Shown: piece after piece, positions 48,627 through 58,941 of the stretch
How the letters are laid out: each line of letters starts with the position of its first letter
How positions within the stretch are numbered: the stretch's first letter is position 1
Assembly (NCBI RefSeq): GCF_004053875.1
Contig: NZ_SBIP01000002.1
Span: forward strand, 992,001 to 1,056,000
Direction of reading: 5' to 3'
Source: Neorhizobium lilium
GTDB taxonomy: Bacteria; Pseudomonadota; Alphaproteobacteria; Rhizobiales; Rhizobiaceae
Length of the DNA stretch: 64,000 nt
Position numbers and translations under genes: made by a program
Notes under the pieces: generated by a model
The model's input: only the letters and a program-made list of their open reading frames with translations
What the model was told of the DNA's origin: nothing
Databases searched by the model: none

Positions 48627-50147
48627 ATGTTCGAATATGGCATAATGCCGCCGGCAATGTTCCTGGGCATGATCATCTTCATGCTCTACGGCTTCCCGGT
48701 CGCCTTCTCGCTTTCCGCCGTCGGCCTCTTCTTCGGCCTTCTCGGCATTTTCACTGGCCATTTCGAATATGCCTTCCTGCAGGCCCTGCCGTTCCGAATT
48801 TTCGGCATCGTTTCCAATGACCTGCTGCTCGCCATCCCGTTCTTCACCTTCATGGGTGCGGTACTGGAACGCTGCGGCCTTGCCGAGGATCTTCTCGAAG
48901 GCACCGGCAAGCTGTTTGGCGCCATTCCGGGCGGCCTTGCCTATGCGGTGATCCTGGTCGGCGCAATTCTAGGCGCCATCACCGGCACGGTGGCAGCCTC
49001 GGTCATCACCATGGGTGTGATTTCCCTGCCGATCATGCTGAAATACGGCTACAGCCCGCGGCTGGCCACCGGTGTAATCGCCGCCTCCGGCACGATTACC
49101 CAGGTCATTCCCCCGTCGCTTGTGCTGATCGTTCTGGCCGACCAGCTCGGCCGCTCCGTCGGCGACATGTATCTGGGCGCTATCGGGCCTTCGATCCTGC
49201 AGGTGGTCATCTTCCTGCTTTACATCCTCGCCCTGTCGATCTTCCGGCCGAAGGACGTTCCGCCCCTGCCGCTCGAAGCGCGCGGCGAGATGAACATGGC
49301 GCTGGTGATGCGGGTGCTCTGGGGCATGGTGCCGTCGATCGTGCTGATCTTCCTCGTGCTCGGCACCATCTTCATGGGCCTTGCCACGCCGACGGAAGCC
49401 GGTGCTCTCGGCGTCGTCGGAGCCATGGCGCTCGCTGCTCTCCACCGACGCCTCACCTGGGATCTGATCAAGCAGGGCATGCACTCGACCATGACGATCA
49501 CCTCCATGGTGGTCTTCATTCTGGTCGGCGCCACATGCTTCAGCCTCGTCTTTCAGGGCATGGATGGCGGATTGTGGATCGAATATCTGCTGAAGCACGT
49601 GCCGGGCGGCGTGGTCGGCTTCCTGATCTTCGTCAACATCTTCATCTTCTTCCTGGCCTTCTTCCTGGATTTCTTCGAGATCGCCTTCATCGTGCTGCCC
49701 ATGCTGGCTCCAGTGGCAAGCGCGCTCGGCATTGACCTGATCTGGTTCGGCGTGCTGCTCTGCGTCAACATGCAGACGAGCTTCATGCACCCGCCCTTTG
49801 GCTTCGCCCTCTTCTATCTGCGCTCCATCGCGCCGAAAACGGTGAAGACCAAGGACATCTATCTCGGCGCCATTCCCTGGCTCTTCATGCAACTAATCCT
49901 GGTGGCGATCATCATTTTCTGGCCGCAATCCGTGACCTACTGGCTGGACAAGGCGCCGGACGTGGACTTGAACACGATCAAGATCGAGATACCGGGCTTC
50001 GGCAACAGCAGCGGCAACAACCAGATGCCGAATTTCGGGCTGCCGCCGATGGATGGCGCGCCGGCGCAACCCGGACAGCCGAGCCAGCCGGCCCCGGGGC
50101 TGCCGGGCATGCCGAATTTCGGCGAGCCTCCGAAGATCAATCCCTGA
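48627..50147 (+). CDS. dctM: TRAP transporter large permease (DctM family)
   Basis: This 506-residue protein has about 12 membrane helices and belongs to DctM, which couples sodium gradient to solute uptake. The core ends near residue 450. It is followed by an unusual hydrophilic tail of about 50 residues rich in Pro, Gly and Asn containing two MPNFG(L/E)PP repeats. Most DctM proteins lack such a tail. It is downstream of the DctQ gene in the same operon, followed by a terminator-like hairpin at 50245. Confidence 0.92.
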   Translation: MFEYGIMPPAMFLGMIIFMLYGFPVAFSLSAVGLFFGLLGIFTGHFEYAFLQALPFRIFGIVSNDLLLAIPFFTFMGAVLERCGLAEDLLEGTGKLFGAIPGGLAYAVILVGAILGAITGTVAASVITMGVISLPIMLKYGYSPRLATGVIAASGTITQVIPPSLVLIVLADQLGRSVGDMYLGAIGPSILQVVIFLLYILALSIFRPKDVPPLPLEARGEMNMALVMRVLWGMVPSIVLIFLVLGTIFMGLATPTEAGALGVVGAMALAALHRRLTWDLIKQGMHSTMTITSMVVFILVGATCFSLVFQGMDGGLWIEYLLKHVPGGVVGFLIFVNIFIFFLAFFLDFFEIAFIVLPMLAPVASALGIDLIWFGVLLCVNMQTSFMHPPFGFALFYLRSIAPKTVKTKDIYLGAIPWLFMQLILVAIIIFWPQSVTYWLDKAPDVDLNTIKIEIPGFGNSSGNNQMPNFGLPPMDGAPAQPGQPSQPAPGLPGMPNFGEPPKINP

Positions 50148-50244
50148 CCGCCGCTTCTCTTGTCAGGATGACGACCAAAGAGTATATTCGGGGTGGAAGG
50201 CAGAGTTGGCGCTCTGCCCTCCGTTTGCTTAGCCTAGGAATCTG

Positions 50245-50279
50245 AACCGGACAGCTATTGACCAGCTTGTCCGGTTTTT
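50245..50279 (+). terminator. Terminator after TRAP permease operon
   Basis: AACCGGACA-GCT and AGCTTGTCCGGTT form a stem with one bulge, followed by TTTTT. It lies about 100 bp after the dctM stop. Confidence 0.7.
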
Positions 50280-50494
50280 CCTAGACGTCAGCGTAATGCT
50301 CAATGGTTTCCACATCGCATCACCCTCCGGTTCGATGGCAAGGCTTTTGCCTAAGTCGGTGAAGCCTGTCTTCACCGATGCTCCGGCTGGCCGCGGAGCG
50401 CTCTGCTTCTGCTCTCGAACGCCGCAATCATAGAAAATCACGTGGCGTTGTCGAGAAGGTGCAATCCGCGGCAAACATAAAATTTCCCCTATAC
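50280..50494. other. Intergenic, convergent region
   Basis: No supported gene lies between the convergent permease and binding-protein genes. Each side is bounded by its own terminator. Confidence 0.5.
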
Positions 50495-50525
50495 AAAAAT
50501 CCCGGATCTTTCGATCCGGGATTTC
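50495..50525 (-). terminator. Terminator after TRAP binding protein
   Basis: AAAAATCCCGGATC and GATCCGGGATTT form a near-perfect stem around TTTC. It lies just beyond the stop of the minus-strand gene and can work in either direction. Confidence 0.85.
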
Positions 50526-50547
50526 TATAGATAAATCCTGATAAAGC

Positions 50548-51789
<1,242 letters not shown>

Positions 51790-51896
51790 TTAGACTTTGG
51801 TCGGGAGGCTGTCGCCGACTGCGGACCTCACCGCGCTCGGAAACTGCGGACGATGAGTGTGCATGTCCTTGCAGGCCGCTTCCTTTGGAGGTGATC

Positions 51897-52214
51897 ATGC
51901 TGTTGAAGACAGAACGTCCCGTAGGAACAAGCCGGGAAATGTGTTACGTGCCGGCCGACAACGACAACAGGAGTATAGTGGTGAGCGCACCAACCGTAGC
52001 GGATGCTACAAACCACATCTATGAATCGCTCCAAGCGAACAATGCCGATATTGATGAGAATATTGCGGCTCTTAAGGCAGCGTTGACGCGGGAGGGCTTG
52101 AAAGAGGCCGTGTTCGACCCCGCAAGGCTCGTGCAGAACAACCGTTCTGGCAGAAAGCTAATGCAGGCCTATTTTCGGCAGCGTGGCGTCACTGTCAAAT
52201 TCTCGGCTTCGTGA
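51897..52214 (+). CDS. Hypothetical protein, 105 residues
   Basis: The ATG is preceded by GGAGGTGATC, a textbook ribosome binding site, which decides the start and supports coding. The protein is soluble and contains a central region DATNHIYESLQANNADIDENIAALKAALTR and a basic stretch LVQNNRSGRKLMQAYFRQR near the C-terminus. I recognise no family. It may be a small helical protein. It is divergent from the TRAP binding protein and precedes the amidotransferase-like gene. Confidence 0.6.
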   Translation: MLLKTERPVGTSREMCYVPADNDNRSIVVSAPTVADATNHIYESLQANNADIDENIAALKAALTREGLKEAVFDPARLVQNNRSGRKLMQAYFRQRGVTVKFSAS

Positions 52215-52387
52215 AACTTCCTTGTGACGTGAGCCTGGGGTCAACCTAAAGAGACAAGTCCAAAGCTAACGTCCCGCGTTTCCGATGACCGTCCCTCCCG
52301 ACCGGCCGTGATGCCGCAACAGCATGCTTGACTTGGGACCGCCCGCAGCGTCACAAAGTGGCTTCGCCGATGCTTCCGGAGACCCGC

Positions 52388-53161
52388 ATGCCCAAGCCCT
52401 TCATCGCCCTTCCCGCCGATATCCGCGAGATCGACGGCGCCGTCTGGCACGCCTCGCCCAACCAGTATCTGAAGGCGGCGATGAATGTGGCGGAGGTCAA
52501 TGCCTTCATCGTGCCCGCCTTCGAGCAAGGCATGGACATCGACGCAGTGCTAGACCGCGTGGATGGCGTCTTGATCACCGGCTCGGCCACAAATGTGCAC
52601 CCCTCGCTCTACGGCAGGCAAGCCACCGAGAAGGACGGCCCCTTCGATCCGGCCCGCGATGCGACCTCGCTGCCGCTCATACGGCGGGCGATCGACCGCG
52701 GCGTTCCGCTTCTGGCCATCTGCCGCGGCATACAGGAGTTGAACGTGGCGCTGGGCGGCACGCTCGCTTCCGAGATCCAGGAACAGCCGGGTATATGGGA
52801 CCACCGCAAGCCGGATGTGAAGGAGCGCGACGACATGTACGCGATCCGTCAACCCGTTTTCGTGGACGAGGGCTCCTGCATCGCCCGCTATCTGGGTCTT
52901 GCCGGCGAAATTCAGGTCAACTCGCTGCACCGCCAGGCGATCGCCGAGACCGCGCCGCGTTTGAAGGTGGAAGCTCAGGCGCAGGACGGCACGATCGAAG
53001 CCGTCTCCGTTGTCGATGCCCGGAATTTTGCAGTTGGCGTCCAGTGGCATCCGGAATATTGGGCGGAGACGGACAGCGTGTCACGCGCCCTCTTCCATGC
53101 GTTCGGCGATGCGGTGCGCGCCTATGCCGCCAGCAAGATTCGAGCCAGTGCGGCCGCGTAA
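52388..53161 (+). CDS. Class I glutamine amidotransferase-like hydrolase (PuuD-like)
   Basis: This 257-residue protein has the nucleophile block LLAICRGIQELNVALGGTL (Cys about residue 107) and the C-terminal GVQWHPEYW (His-x-Glu). This gives the Cys-His-Glu triad of gamma-glutamyl hydrolases such as PuuD, which split gamma-glutamyl-GABA. The ATG at 52388 is chosen because GGAG lies 7 nt upstream. An ATG at 52370 is possible. It is convergent to the LacI regulator. Confidence 0.85.
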   Translation: MPKPFIALPADIREIDGAVWHASPNQYLKAAMNVAEVNAFIVPAFEQGMDIDAVLDRVDGVLITGSATNVHPSLYGRQATEKDGPFDPARDATSLPLIRRAIDRGVPLLAICRGIQELNVALGGTLASEIQEQPGIWDHRKPDVKERDDMYAIRQPVFVDEGSCIARYLGLAGEIQVNSLHRQAIAETAPRLKVEAQAQDGTIEAVSVVDARNFAVGVQWHPEYWAETDSVSRALFHAFGDAVRAYAASKIRASAAA

Positions 53162-53167
53162 GGCTTT

Positions 53168-54190
53168 TCAGGCTCGCGGACGGTAGAGCCCGGTCGATTG
53201 ACGAATGCGCATTTCGGGCTTGATCAGGTGGATGCCGTCCGGCTCATGGCTTCCCTCCAGCCGATCCAGCAGCGCCCGGGCGGCAAGCCGCCCCACCTCC
53301 GCCTGACCGTTGGAGACGGTGGTGAGCGACGGCGTCGAGATCGAAGCCTGTTCGAGATCGTCGTAGCCGGTGACGGAAATATCGACGCCGGGTACGAGAC
53401 CTGCACGCGCCACGCCGTTCATCAGGCCGATGGCCACCAGATCGTTCCAGCAGACGGCAGCCGTCGGCTTTTGCGGAAGCGACAGAAAGTACACCGCCGC
53501 CTCGAAGCCGCCCTGCATGGTGCGGGGACCGGGAATGCGCAGGTTCGCATCCACTTCGATATTGGCCCTGTGCAGCGCGTCCACATAGCCCTGGTAGCGG
53601 TCGCGCCCGGTAGAGGTCTGGTCCGTGCCGCCGATCATGGCAATCGCGCGGTGGCCGAGGCCGATCAGATGATTGGTCGCCAGCGAAATGCCGTAGCTGT
53701 CGTCGCCGCGATAGGTCGGCAGATCCACCCCCTCCATCGAGCGGGCGACGAGAATGGCCGGCATGCCGTTCTGTTCCGCCAGGCGCACATCCTCAATGGG
53801 GGTCCCGATGGCCGGCGACATGATGACGCCATCGCCGCCGAGCTGCAGCAGGGTCTCGATGAAGGTGCGTTGCTTCTCGACGGAATCATAGTGGTTGGAC
53901 AGGATGAACGTGTGCCGGCTACGGTCGAGTTCGGTTTCGATCGCCTTGAGGATTTCGCCGTAGAAGGGGTTCATGATGTCGTGCACGACGACGCCGATAA
54001 TGCCGGAGCGCGAGGTGCGCAGGCTGGCGGCGCGACGATTGTAGATATAGCCGAGCGCCCGCGCCTGTTCCTTGATCTTCTCGCGCGTATCATTGGCAAC
54101 GAGCGGGCTGTCCCGCAGGGCAAGCGAAATGGTCGCAGTCGAAAGGCCCAGACTTTCCGCAATCGTTGATAGCTTGATCTTCTGCGCCAT
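53168..54190 (-). CDS. LacI-family transcriptional regulator
   Basis: This 340-residue protein has an N-terminal helix-turn-helix (KLSTIAESLGLSTATISLALRD) with hinge ASLRTSRSGIIG and a C-terminal periplasmic-binding-like effector domain. Its target is not evident from neighbours, since no sugar genes adjoin it. An AT-rich stretch at about 54228-54258 precedes it. The gene lies downstream of a MarR gene on the same strand with a 107-bp gap. Confidence 0.9.
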   Translation of the reverse strand: MAQKIKLSTIAESLGLSTATISLALRDSPLVANDTREKIKEQARALGYIYNRRAASLRTSRSGIIGVVVHDIMNPFYGEILKAIETELDRSRHTFILSNHYDSVEKQRTFIETLLQLGGDGVIMSPAIGTPIEDVRLAEQNGMPAILVARSMEGVDLPTYRGDDSYGISLATNHLIGLGHRAIAMIGGTDQTSTGRDRYQGYVDALHRANIEVDANLRIPGPRTMQGGFEAAVYFLSLPQKPTAAVCWNDLVAIGLMNGVARAGLVPGVDISVTGYDDLEQASISTPSLTTVSNGQAEVGRLAARALLDRLEGSHEPDGIHLIKPEMRIRQSTGLYRPRA

Positions 54191-54297
54191 GTTCCCCCCA
54201 TGTCCGCGCGACGCTTTCTGCGCCGAATTAAAAATTTAAATAAACAATTTAATCCGATGCGACAATAGTGTGACAAGCAGATTGAAGGCTACGGTGT

Positions 54298-54792
54298 TCA
54301 GCCTTCTTCCTGCGCAGAATGCAGATTCTGGTCGACCGCCTTCAGCAGCTTGAGCAGGGTGCGCACCTCCTTGTCGGAAAGGCCCTGGGCCGCCAGCGCT
54401 CCGCATTGGGAAACGGAACGGCCGATCTGCTCGACGCTCTGGCGCCCGGCTTCGGTCAGATGAACCTTGGTAAGCCGGCCGTCGGCACCATCTGCCCGCC
54501 GCTCCAGGAAGCCTTGCGCCTCCATCCGGCCGATTGTGCGCGTCATGGTGGGTGCCTTGACGCCAAGCCGCACGGCGAGCTGCCCAGGCGTCATGCCGTC
54601 TTCTTCGGCAAGCATCTGGATGACACCGTCCTGACCGGCATACAGCCCGCTTTCCGCAAGACTGCGGCTGAGCGCGGTGCGCAATGAGCGCGCCGTCTGG
54701 GTGATCACTGGTCCGAGATCGACCGCCGACAGGCTGCCGCTCTCCTTTTTCTTGCCCAGCTTGAGTTTTTTCTCGCCCTTTTTCTTGCTCAT
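54298..54792 (-). CDS. MarR-family regulator with lysine-rich N-terminus
   Basis: This 164-residue protein has an unusual lysine-rich opening (MSKKKGEKKLKLGKKKESG) followed by a MarR winged helix: GMTPGQLAVRLGVKAPTMTRTIGRM for recognition and RRADGADGRLTKVHLTEAG for the wing. The basic extension may aid nonspecific DNA contact. The ATG at 54792 is immediately divergent from a creatininase-like gene, so that gene is a likely target. Confidence 0.88.
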   Translation of the reverse strand: MSKKKGEKKLKLGKKKESGSLSAVDLGPVITQTARSLRTALSRSLAESGLYAGQDGVIQMLAEEDGMTPGQLAVRLGVKAPTMTRTIGRMEAQGFLERRADGADGRLTKVHLTEAGRQSVEQIGRSVSQCGALAAQGLSDKEVRTLLKLLKAVDQNLHSAQEEG

Positions 54793-54873
54793 CGCTCCAA
54801 CCGTTTTGCCCGCCGCCACAAAGCAGGATAGCTTCGCTCCGCTATCACTACCCAAAGCCGGAAATTGCCGCCA

Positions 54874-55665
54874 GTGCCGAATCCCTTGCCTTATTATCAT
54901 GACAATGACCCGACGCTGCCATCCCTGGAAAGACAGGAGTGGATCGCGGTCCTGCCGTTCGGCGCCCATGAGCAGCATGGACCGCATCTTCCCTTCGAGA
55001 CGGACACGCTGATTGCAGAAGGGCTTGTGGCCCGGATCGTCGCGGCTTTGCCCCCGGAGCTGCCGGTGACCTTCCTTCCCGTCGAGCCGGTCGGCTACTC
55101 GATCGAACACATGGATGTCGAGGGCACAAGGACGCTCACCTTCGATGAAGCCGTGAGCCGCTGGCTGAAAATCGCCGCCGACCTGAACGAAAAAGGCATC
55201 CGCAAGCTGGTGCTGCTCAACGCGCATGGCGGCAATTCGCCCCTGCTGACCATCGTGGCAACGGAAGCGCGGGTGCGTTTCGGCATGTTGGTCATCGCCA
55301 CCAGTTGGACGCGGTTCGGGCAGCCGGAGGGCTGGATGGAGCCGGAAGCGAAGGCGATCGACATCCATGGCGGCGACATCGAGACCTCCGTCATGCTGGC
55401 GCTCTGGCCCGGCCGCGTCGATATGGCCAAGGCGGAGAACTTCCCCTCCCGCCAGAGCGAGTTCGGCCGCCGCTTCAGGCACCTGCGCGCTTATGGCCCG
55501 CACGCTTTCGGCTGGAAGATGTCCGATCTGAACGAACAGGGCGTGGCAGGCAACGCAGCAGCGGCAACGGCCGAACGGGGCGAACAACTGGTCTCCCATG
55601 CGGTAAGAGGGATCATCGAACTGCTTGAGGACGTGGCCCGGTTTGATGTTTCTGCGCTGACATAA
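54874..55665 (+). CDS. Creatininase-family amidohydrolase
   Basis: This 263-residue protein has the metal-binding blocks LPFGAHEQHGPHLPFETDT and LNAHGGN, then DIHGGDIETSVML, as in creatininase and related zinc amidohydrolases (including MftE). It should hydrolyse a cyclic amide or process a peptide-derived cofactor, but no mycofactocin genes are present. Start is GTG at 54874 or TTG at 54865. Neither has a strong ribosome binding site. It is divergent from the marR gene 81 bp away. Confidence 0.85.
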   Translation: MPNPLPYYHDNDPTLPSLERQEWIAVLPFGAHEQHGPHLPFETDTLIAEGLVARIVAALPPELPVTFLPVEPVGYSIEHMDVEGTRTLTFDEAVSRWLKIAADLNEKGIRKLVLLNAHGGNSPLLTIVATEARVRFGMLVIATSWTRFGQPEGWMEPEAKAIDIHGGDIETSVMLALWPGRVDMAKAENFPSRQSEFGRRFRHLRAYGPHAFGWKMSDLNEQGVAGNAAAATAERGEQLVSHAVRGIIELLEDVARFDVSALT

Positions 55666-55734
55666 GCTCGCTTGTTTCGAGCTGCCCGATGCCACATATT
55701 GCCTTGGGTTATCGCCAGAAAAAGGAAGGCGAAC

Positions 55735-55998
55735 ATGCGAATATCCGTTGCAGAAGCCGAAGGTAAGCTCACAGAATTGGTGAAGCGAGCCGAGAGCGGC
55801 GAAAAAGTCGTTCTGACGCGCGATGGCGATCCCCTGCTGGAACTGGTGCGTATTGCGCGCACTCCGTTGCTTCCGTCGGAGCGGCGCAAGGTTTTCGACA
55901 AAATTCGCGACAGCAAACAGGCATGGTCGCCGGAGTTCGAGACCGACGCTGCACACAGCCAGGATTTTTTGTATGACAAGGACGGTCTACCAGGATGA
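55735..55998 (+). CDS. vapB: Phd/VapB-type antitoxin
   Basis: This 87-residue protein has the Phd/YefM N-terminus MRISVAEAEGKLTELVKRAE, followed by GEKVVLTRDGDPLLELV and a charged tail that should neutralise the toxin. AAAGGAAGGCG precedes the ATG at 55735. The stop overlaps the toxin start by 4 nt. Confidence 0.88.
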   Translation: MRISVAEAEGKLTELVKRAESGEKVVLTRDGDPLLELVRIARTPLLPSERRKVFDKIRDSKQAWSPEFETDAAHSQDFLYDKDGLPG

Positions 55999-56393
55999 TT
56001 GTCGTCGATACGTCGGCGTTGATCGCAATCGTCAAACGCGAACCGATGGCAAGCCTCTGCTCTGAAATTCTGATATTTGAACCCACTGTGATCATATCGG
56101 CCGGCACATTGGTTGAGGCACGCATCGTTGCTGTACGCGGCGGACGCGAAGATGCGCTGGATGAAATCATCGCCGCATCTATCGACAAGGTCATACCAGT
56201 CACTGAAGACCGCGCTCGGTTCATCTCAAATGTCTATTGGAACTGGGGCAAGGGATTTCACAAAGCTTCCCTCAACTTTGGCGACTGCTTTGCCTACGCC
56301 ACCGCAAAGGAATTCGATTGCCCTCTCCTCTATATCGGCAACGACTTTTCGCAGACCGATGTGAAATCGGCTATCCCAGCCTCATCCCGCTGA
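55995..56393 (+). CDS. vapC: VapC-family PIN-domain ribonuclease toxin
   Basis: This 132-residue PIN domain has acidic residues in MIVVDTSALIAIV (D5), LVEARIVA (Glu) and NFGDCFAYATAKEFDCPLLYIGNDF (Asp pair). It is paired with the Phd-type antitoxin by a 4-nt overlap. Its TGA stop lies inside a palindromic zinc-box-like sequence that precedes the next gene. This module is unrelated in antitoxin class to the one at 44369-44993. Confidence 0.9.
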   Translation: MIVVDTSALIAIVKREPMASLCSEILIFEPTVIISAGTLVEARIVAVRGGREDALDEIIAASIDKVIPVTEDRARFISNVYWNWGKGFHKASLNFGDCFAYATAKEFDCPLLYIGNDFSQTDVKSAIPASSR

Positions 56394-56411
56394 TGTGATC
56401 TTATAACATCA
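56391..56411. promoter_or_regulatory. Zur-box-like palindrome upstream of cobW-type gene
   Basis: TGATGTGATCTTATAACATCA has inverted arms TGATGT-AT/AT-ACATCA with one mismatch per arm, resembling the alphaproteobacterial Zur box (GTTATA palindrome). It lies 88 nt before the metallochaperone start, as expected for zinc-starvation control. Confidence 0.55.
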
Positions 56412-56499
56412 AAACCCTTTGAACTCGTCCTGGCTTGTCCTTATATGAAGCCGACACGCTTCCGCGCTCCAAGGCGCTCCACGTCCCGAGGTTTTCCCC

Positions 56500-57630
56500 A
56501 TGGCTGATGCAAAGCTCGAAACAGCGACACCGAAACCCGTTCCCGTTACCGTGCTGACCGGCTATCTCGGCGCCGGCAAGACGACGCTGCTCAACCGCAT
56601 TCTGTCGGAAAGCCACGGCAAGAAATACGCCGTCATCGTCAACGAGTTCGGCGAGATCGGCATCGACAACGACCTGATCGTCGAGTCGGACGAAGAAATC
56701 TATGAGATGAACAATGGCTGCGTCTGCTGCACGGTGCGCGGCGACCTGATCCGCGTCGTGGAAGGCCTGATGCGCCGCCCGGGCCGCTTCGACGGCATCA
56801 TCGTCGAGACGACTGGCCTGGCCGATCCGGTGCCGGTCGCCCAGACCTTCTTCATGGACGACGATGTCCGCGCCAAGACCGAACTCGACGCGGTGGTGGC
56901 GCTGGTCGATGCCAAGCACCTGCCGCTGCGCCTGAAGGACAGCCGCGAAGCCGAGGACCAGATCGCTTTCGCCGATGTCGTCCTCATCAACAAGACCGAC
57001 CTGGTGACGCCGGAAGAACTGGCGCAGATCGAAGACGTGGTGCGCGCCATCAACCCCACCGCCCGCGTCTATAAGACGAGCCGTTCCGGCATCGATCTGG
57101 CCCGCGTGCTGGACCAGGGCGCCTTCAACCTGGAACGCGCTCTCGAAAACGATCCGCATTTCCTCGATCACGGTCACGACGACCATGTCTGCGGCCCCGA
57201 TTGCGGTCACGACCATGGGCACGATCACGCACATCATCACCACGATCATGATCACCATGACCACGGACATCACGACCATCATGGGCACGAGCATGGCCCG
57301 ATGTCGCCCATCCATGACATCACGGTGAAGTCGATTTCGCTGCGCGGCGGAGAGATGAACCCGGAACGCTTCTTCCCCTGGATCCAGAAGATCACCCAGA
57401 CGGACGGCCCCAAGATCCTGCGGTTGAAGGGCATCATCGCCTTCAAGGGAGATGCGGAACGCTACGTGGTTCAGGGTGTCCACATGATCGTCGAGGGCGA
57501 CCATCAGCGCCCGTGGAAGGACGGCGAGAAGCGCGAAAGCCGCCTCGTCTTCATCGGCCGCGATCTCGACGTCGACAAGATCGAAAAGAGCTTCAGGGCC
57601 TGCGAGGCGACCGAAAAAACCCCGGCTTGA
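56500..57630 (+). CDS. CobW/G3E GTPase metallochaperone with His-rich loop
   Basis: This 376-residue protein has Walker A GYLGAGKTTLLN (21-32), the CxCC metal site NNGCVCCTV (C74, C76, C77), guanine motif NKTD, and a CobW C-terminal domain. A loop from about residue 222 to 267 is packed with His and Asp and likely buffers zinc. Such proteins are COG0523 members that load zinc into target enzymes under starvation. The Zur-like box upstream supports that over cobalamin synthesis. It precedes a WD40 gene on the same strand. Confidence 0.92.
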   Translation: MADAKLETATPKPVPVTVLTGYLGAGKTTLLNRILSESHGKKYAVIVNEFGEIGIDNDLIVESDEEIYEMNNGCVCCTVRGDLIRVVEGLMRRPGRFDGIIVETTGLADPVPVAQTFFMDDDVRAKTELDAVVALVDAKHLPLRLKDSREAEDQIAFADVVLINKTDLVTPEELAQIEDVVRAINPTARVYKTSRSGIDLARVLDQGAFNLERALENDPHFLDHGHDDHVCGPDCGHDHGHDHAHHHHDHDHHDHGHHDHHGHEHGPMSPIHDITVKSISLRGGEMNPERFFPWIQKITQTDGPKILRLKGIIAFKGDAERYVVQGVHMIVEGDHQRPWKDGEKRESRLVFIGRDLDVDKIEKSFRACEATEKTPA

Positions 57631-57635
57631 CGCTA

Positions 57636-57770
57636 AAACCCCTCCCCACCTCCCCATAAGGGGAGGGCTTAAGCCAGCCGACCCGTCGAACTCTCCATCG
57701 AGGCAGCAGGTTGCGGCAACTTTTCTCCCCCCTTGTGGGGGAGATGGCAGGTAGGCCAGAGGGGGTTTTG
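57636..57770. repeat. GC-rich inverted repeat between cobW-type and WD40 genes
   Basis: AAAACCCCTCCCCACCTCCCC at the left end is answered by AGAGGGGGTTTT at the right, with inner hairpins TCCCCATAAGGGGA and TCCCCCCTTGTGGGGGAGA. It is a different intergenic palindrome family from those at 30872 and 37503. Confidence 0.75.
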
Positions 57771-57810
57771 TTGCAAGACCAATTTATCATTTGAAAAGAA
57801 TATCAGCCTG

Positions 57811-58797
57811 ATGCCGACAGTCGCTCCGCTTGATCTCGAAGGCCATGTCGTCGCCGTGCACTTCCTCGGCGACGTCCCCTTCTTCGCCACTGCCGCCGGC
57901 ACCATCCACCGCCTCGATGGCGGCGAAAAGGTCACCGAGGCGCATCAGGGCCTTCTGACCTGCATCCGCGACCCGTTCAGCGCGACGCTGATCTCCGGCG
58001 GCGAAGACGGCAAGGTCCTCCGCATAGGGCAAGAGGGCAGCACCACGCTCGTAGCCGACGTGCCGCGCAAGTGGATCAGCGTCGTGGCCGGCGGCCCGCA
58101 GAACGCGGTCGCCTGGGCTCACGGCAAGTCAAGCTTCGTGCGCACGAGCGACGGCGCGGTCAGGGAATTCCCGGAAGAACGTACGGTCGAAGGGCTGGCG
58201 TTCGCGCCCAAGGGCTTGCGGATCGCCGCCGCCCGTTACAATGGCGTTTCGCTTCACTGGGTCGCGACCAATGCACCGGCAGCCGATCTGGACTGGAAGG
58301 GGGCGCATAACGGCGTCACCTTCTCGCCCGATGGTCGCTTCCTCGTCACCACCATGCAGGAAAACGCGCTGCACGGCTGGAAGCTCGACGGCAAGGCCGG
58401 TGAAAACCGCCATATGCGCATGACGGGTTACCCCGCAAAGGTGAAGTCGCTCTCCTGGTCGCCCAAGGGCAAATGGCTCGCCTCTTCCGGCGCACCGGCC
58501 GCGATCGTCTGGCCGTTTTCATCGAAGGACGGCCCAATGGGCAAGGCTCCGCAGGAACTCGGCACCCGCGCCGATATCATGGTGACCCAGGTTGCTTTCC
58601 ACCCGGCGGAAGAGGTTCTGGCGATCGGCTTCATCGACGGCATGATCCTTGGCGTGCGGATTGCCGACGGCAAGGAGGCGCTTCTGCGCCGTCCCGGCAA
58701 AGGCGCCATTACAGGCCTGAGCTGGAGCAGTAACGGCAAGCTGCTGGCCTTCGGGTCGGGAGCCGGCGATTGCGGCGTGATCGATATCGCTGCCTGA
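57811..58797 (+). CDS. WD40-repeat protein
   Basis: This 328-residue protein has about six or seven WD40-like blades, with phrases such as VTFSPDGRFLVTTMQENALHGW and LSWSPKGKWLASSGAPAAIVWPF. It has no signal peptide. It is likely a cytoplasmic beta-propeller scaffold. It follows the zinc metallochaperone gene and may share its zinc-responsive expression, though a repeat in the 180-bp gap could reduce read-through. Confidence 0.85.
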   Translation: MPTVAPLDLEGHVVAVHFLGDVPFFATAAGTIHRLDGGEKVTEAHQGLLTCIRDPFSATLISGGEDGKVLRIGQEGSTTLVADVPRKWISVVAGGPQNAVAWAHGKSSFVRTSDGAVREFPEERTVEGLAFAPKGLRIAAARYNGVSLHWVATNAPAADLDWKGAHNGVTFSPDGRFLVTTMQENALHGWKLDGKAGENRHMRMTGYPAKVKSLSWSPKGKWLASSGAPAAIVWPFSSKDGPMGKAPQELGTRADIMVTQVAFHPAEEVLAIGFIDGMILGVRIADGKEALLRRPGKGAITGLSWSSNGKLLAFGSGAGDCGVIDIAA

Positions 58798-58941
58798 AAG
58801 TCCCGCACAGCATAACGGTCGCGGCGGAGAAATCTCCACCGCGGCCTGATCCTGATGGGATGGGCAGGCAGCTTGTATTAGGTAGTGTGTGTATGTCAGG
58901 CTGTGCTGCCTGCCCGATCGATCAGGTTTTCCGGAAAGTTA

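Noticed and set aside
54793-55956. N-terminal extension of the MarR frame to 552 codons
   Set aside because: It crosses the divergent creatininase gene. The real MarR start is the ATG at 54792.
57163-57300. His-rich coding stretch considered as a DNA tandem repeat
   Set aside because: The CAC/CAT/GAC run codes the metal-binding loop of the CobW-type protein and has no fixed repeat unit.
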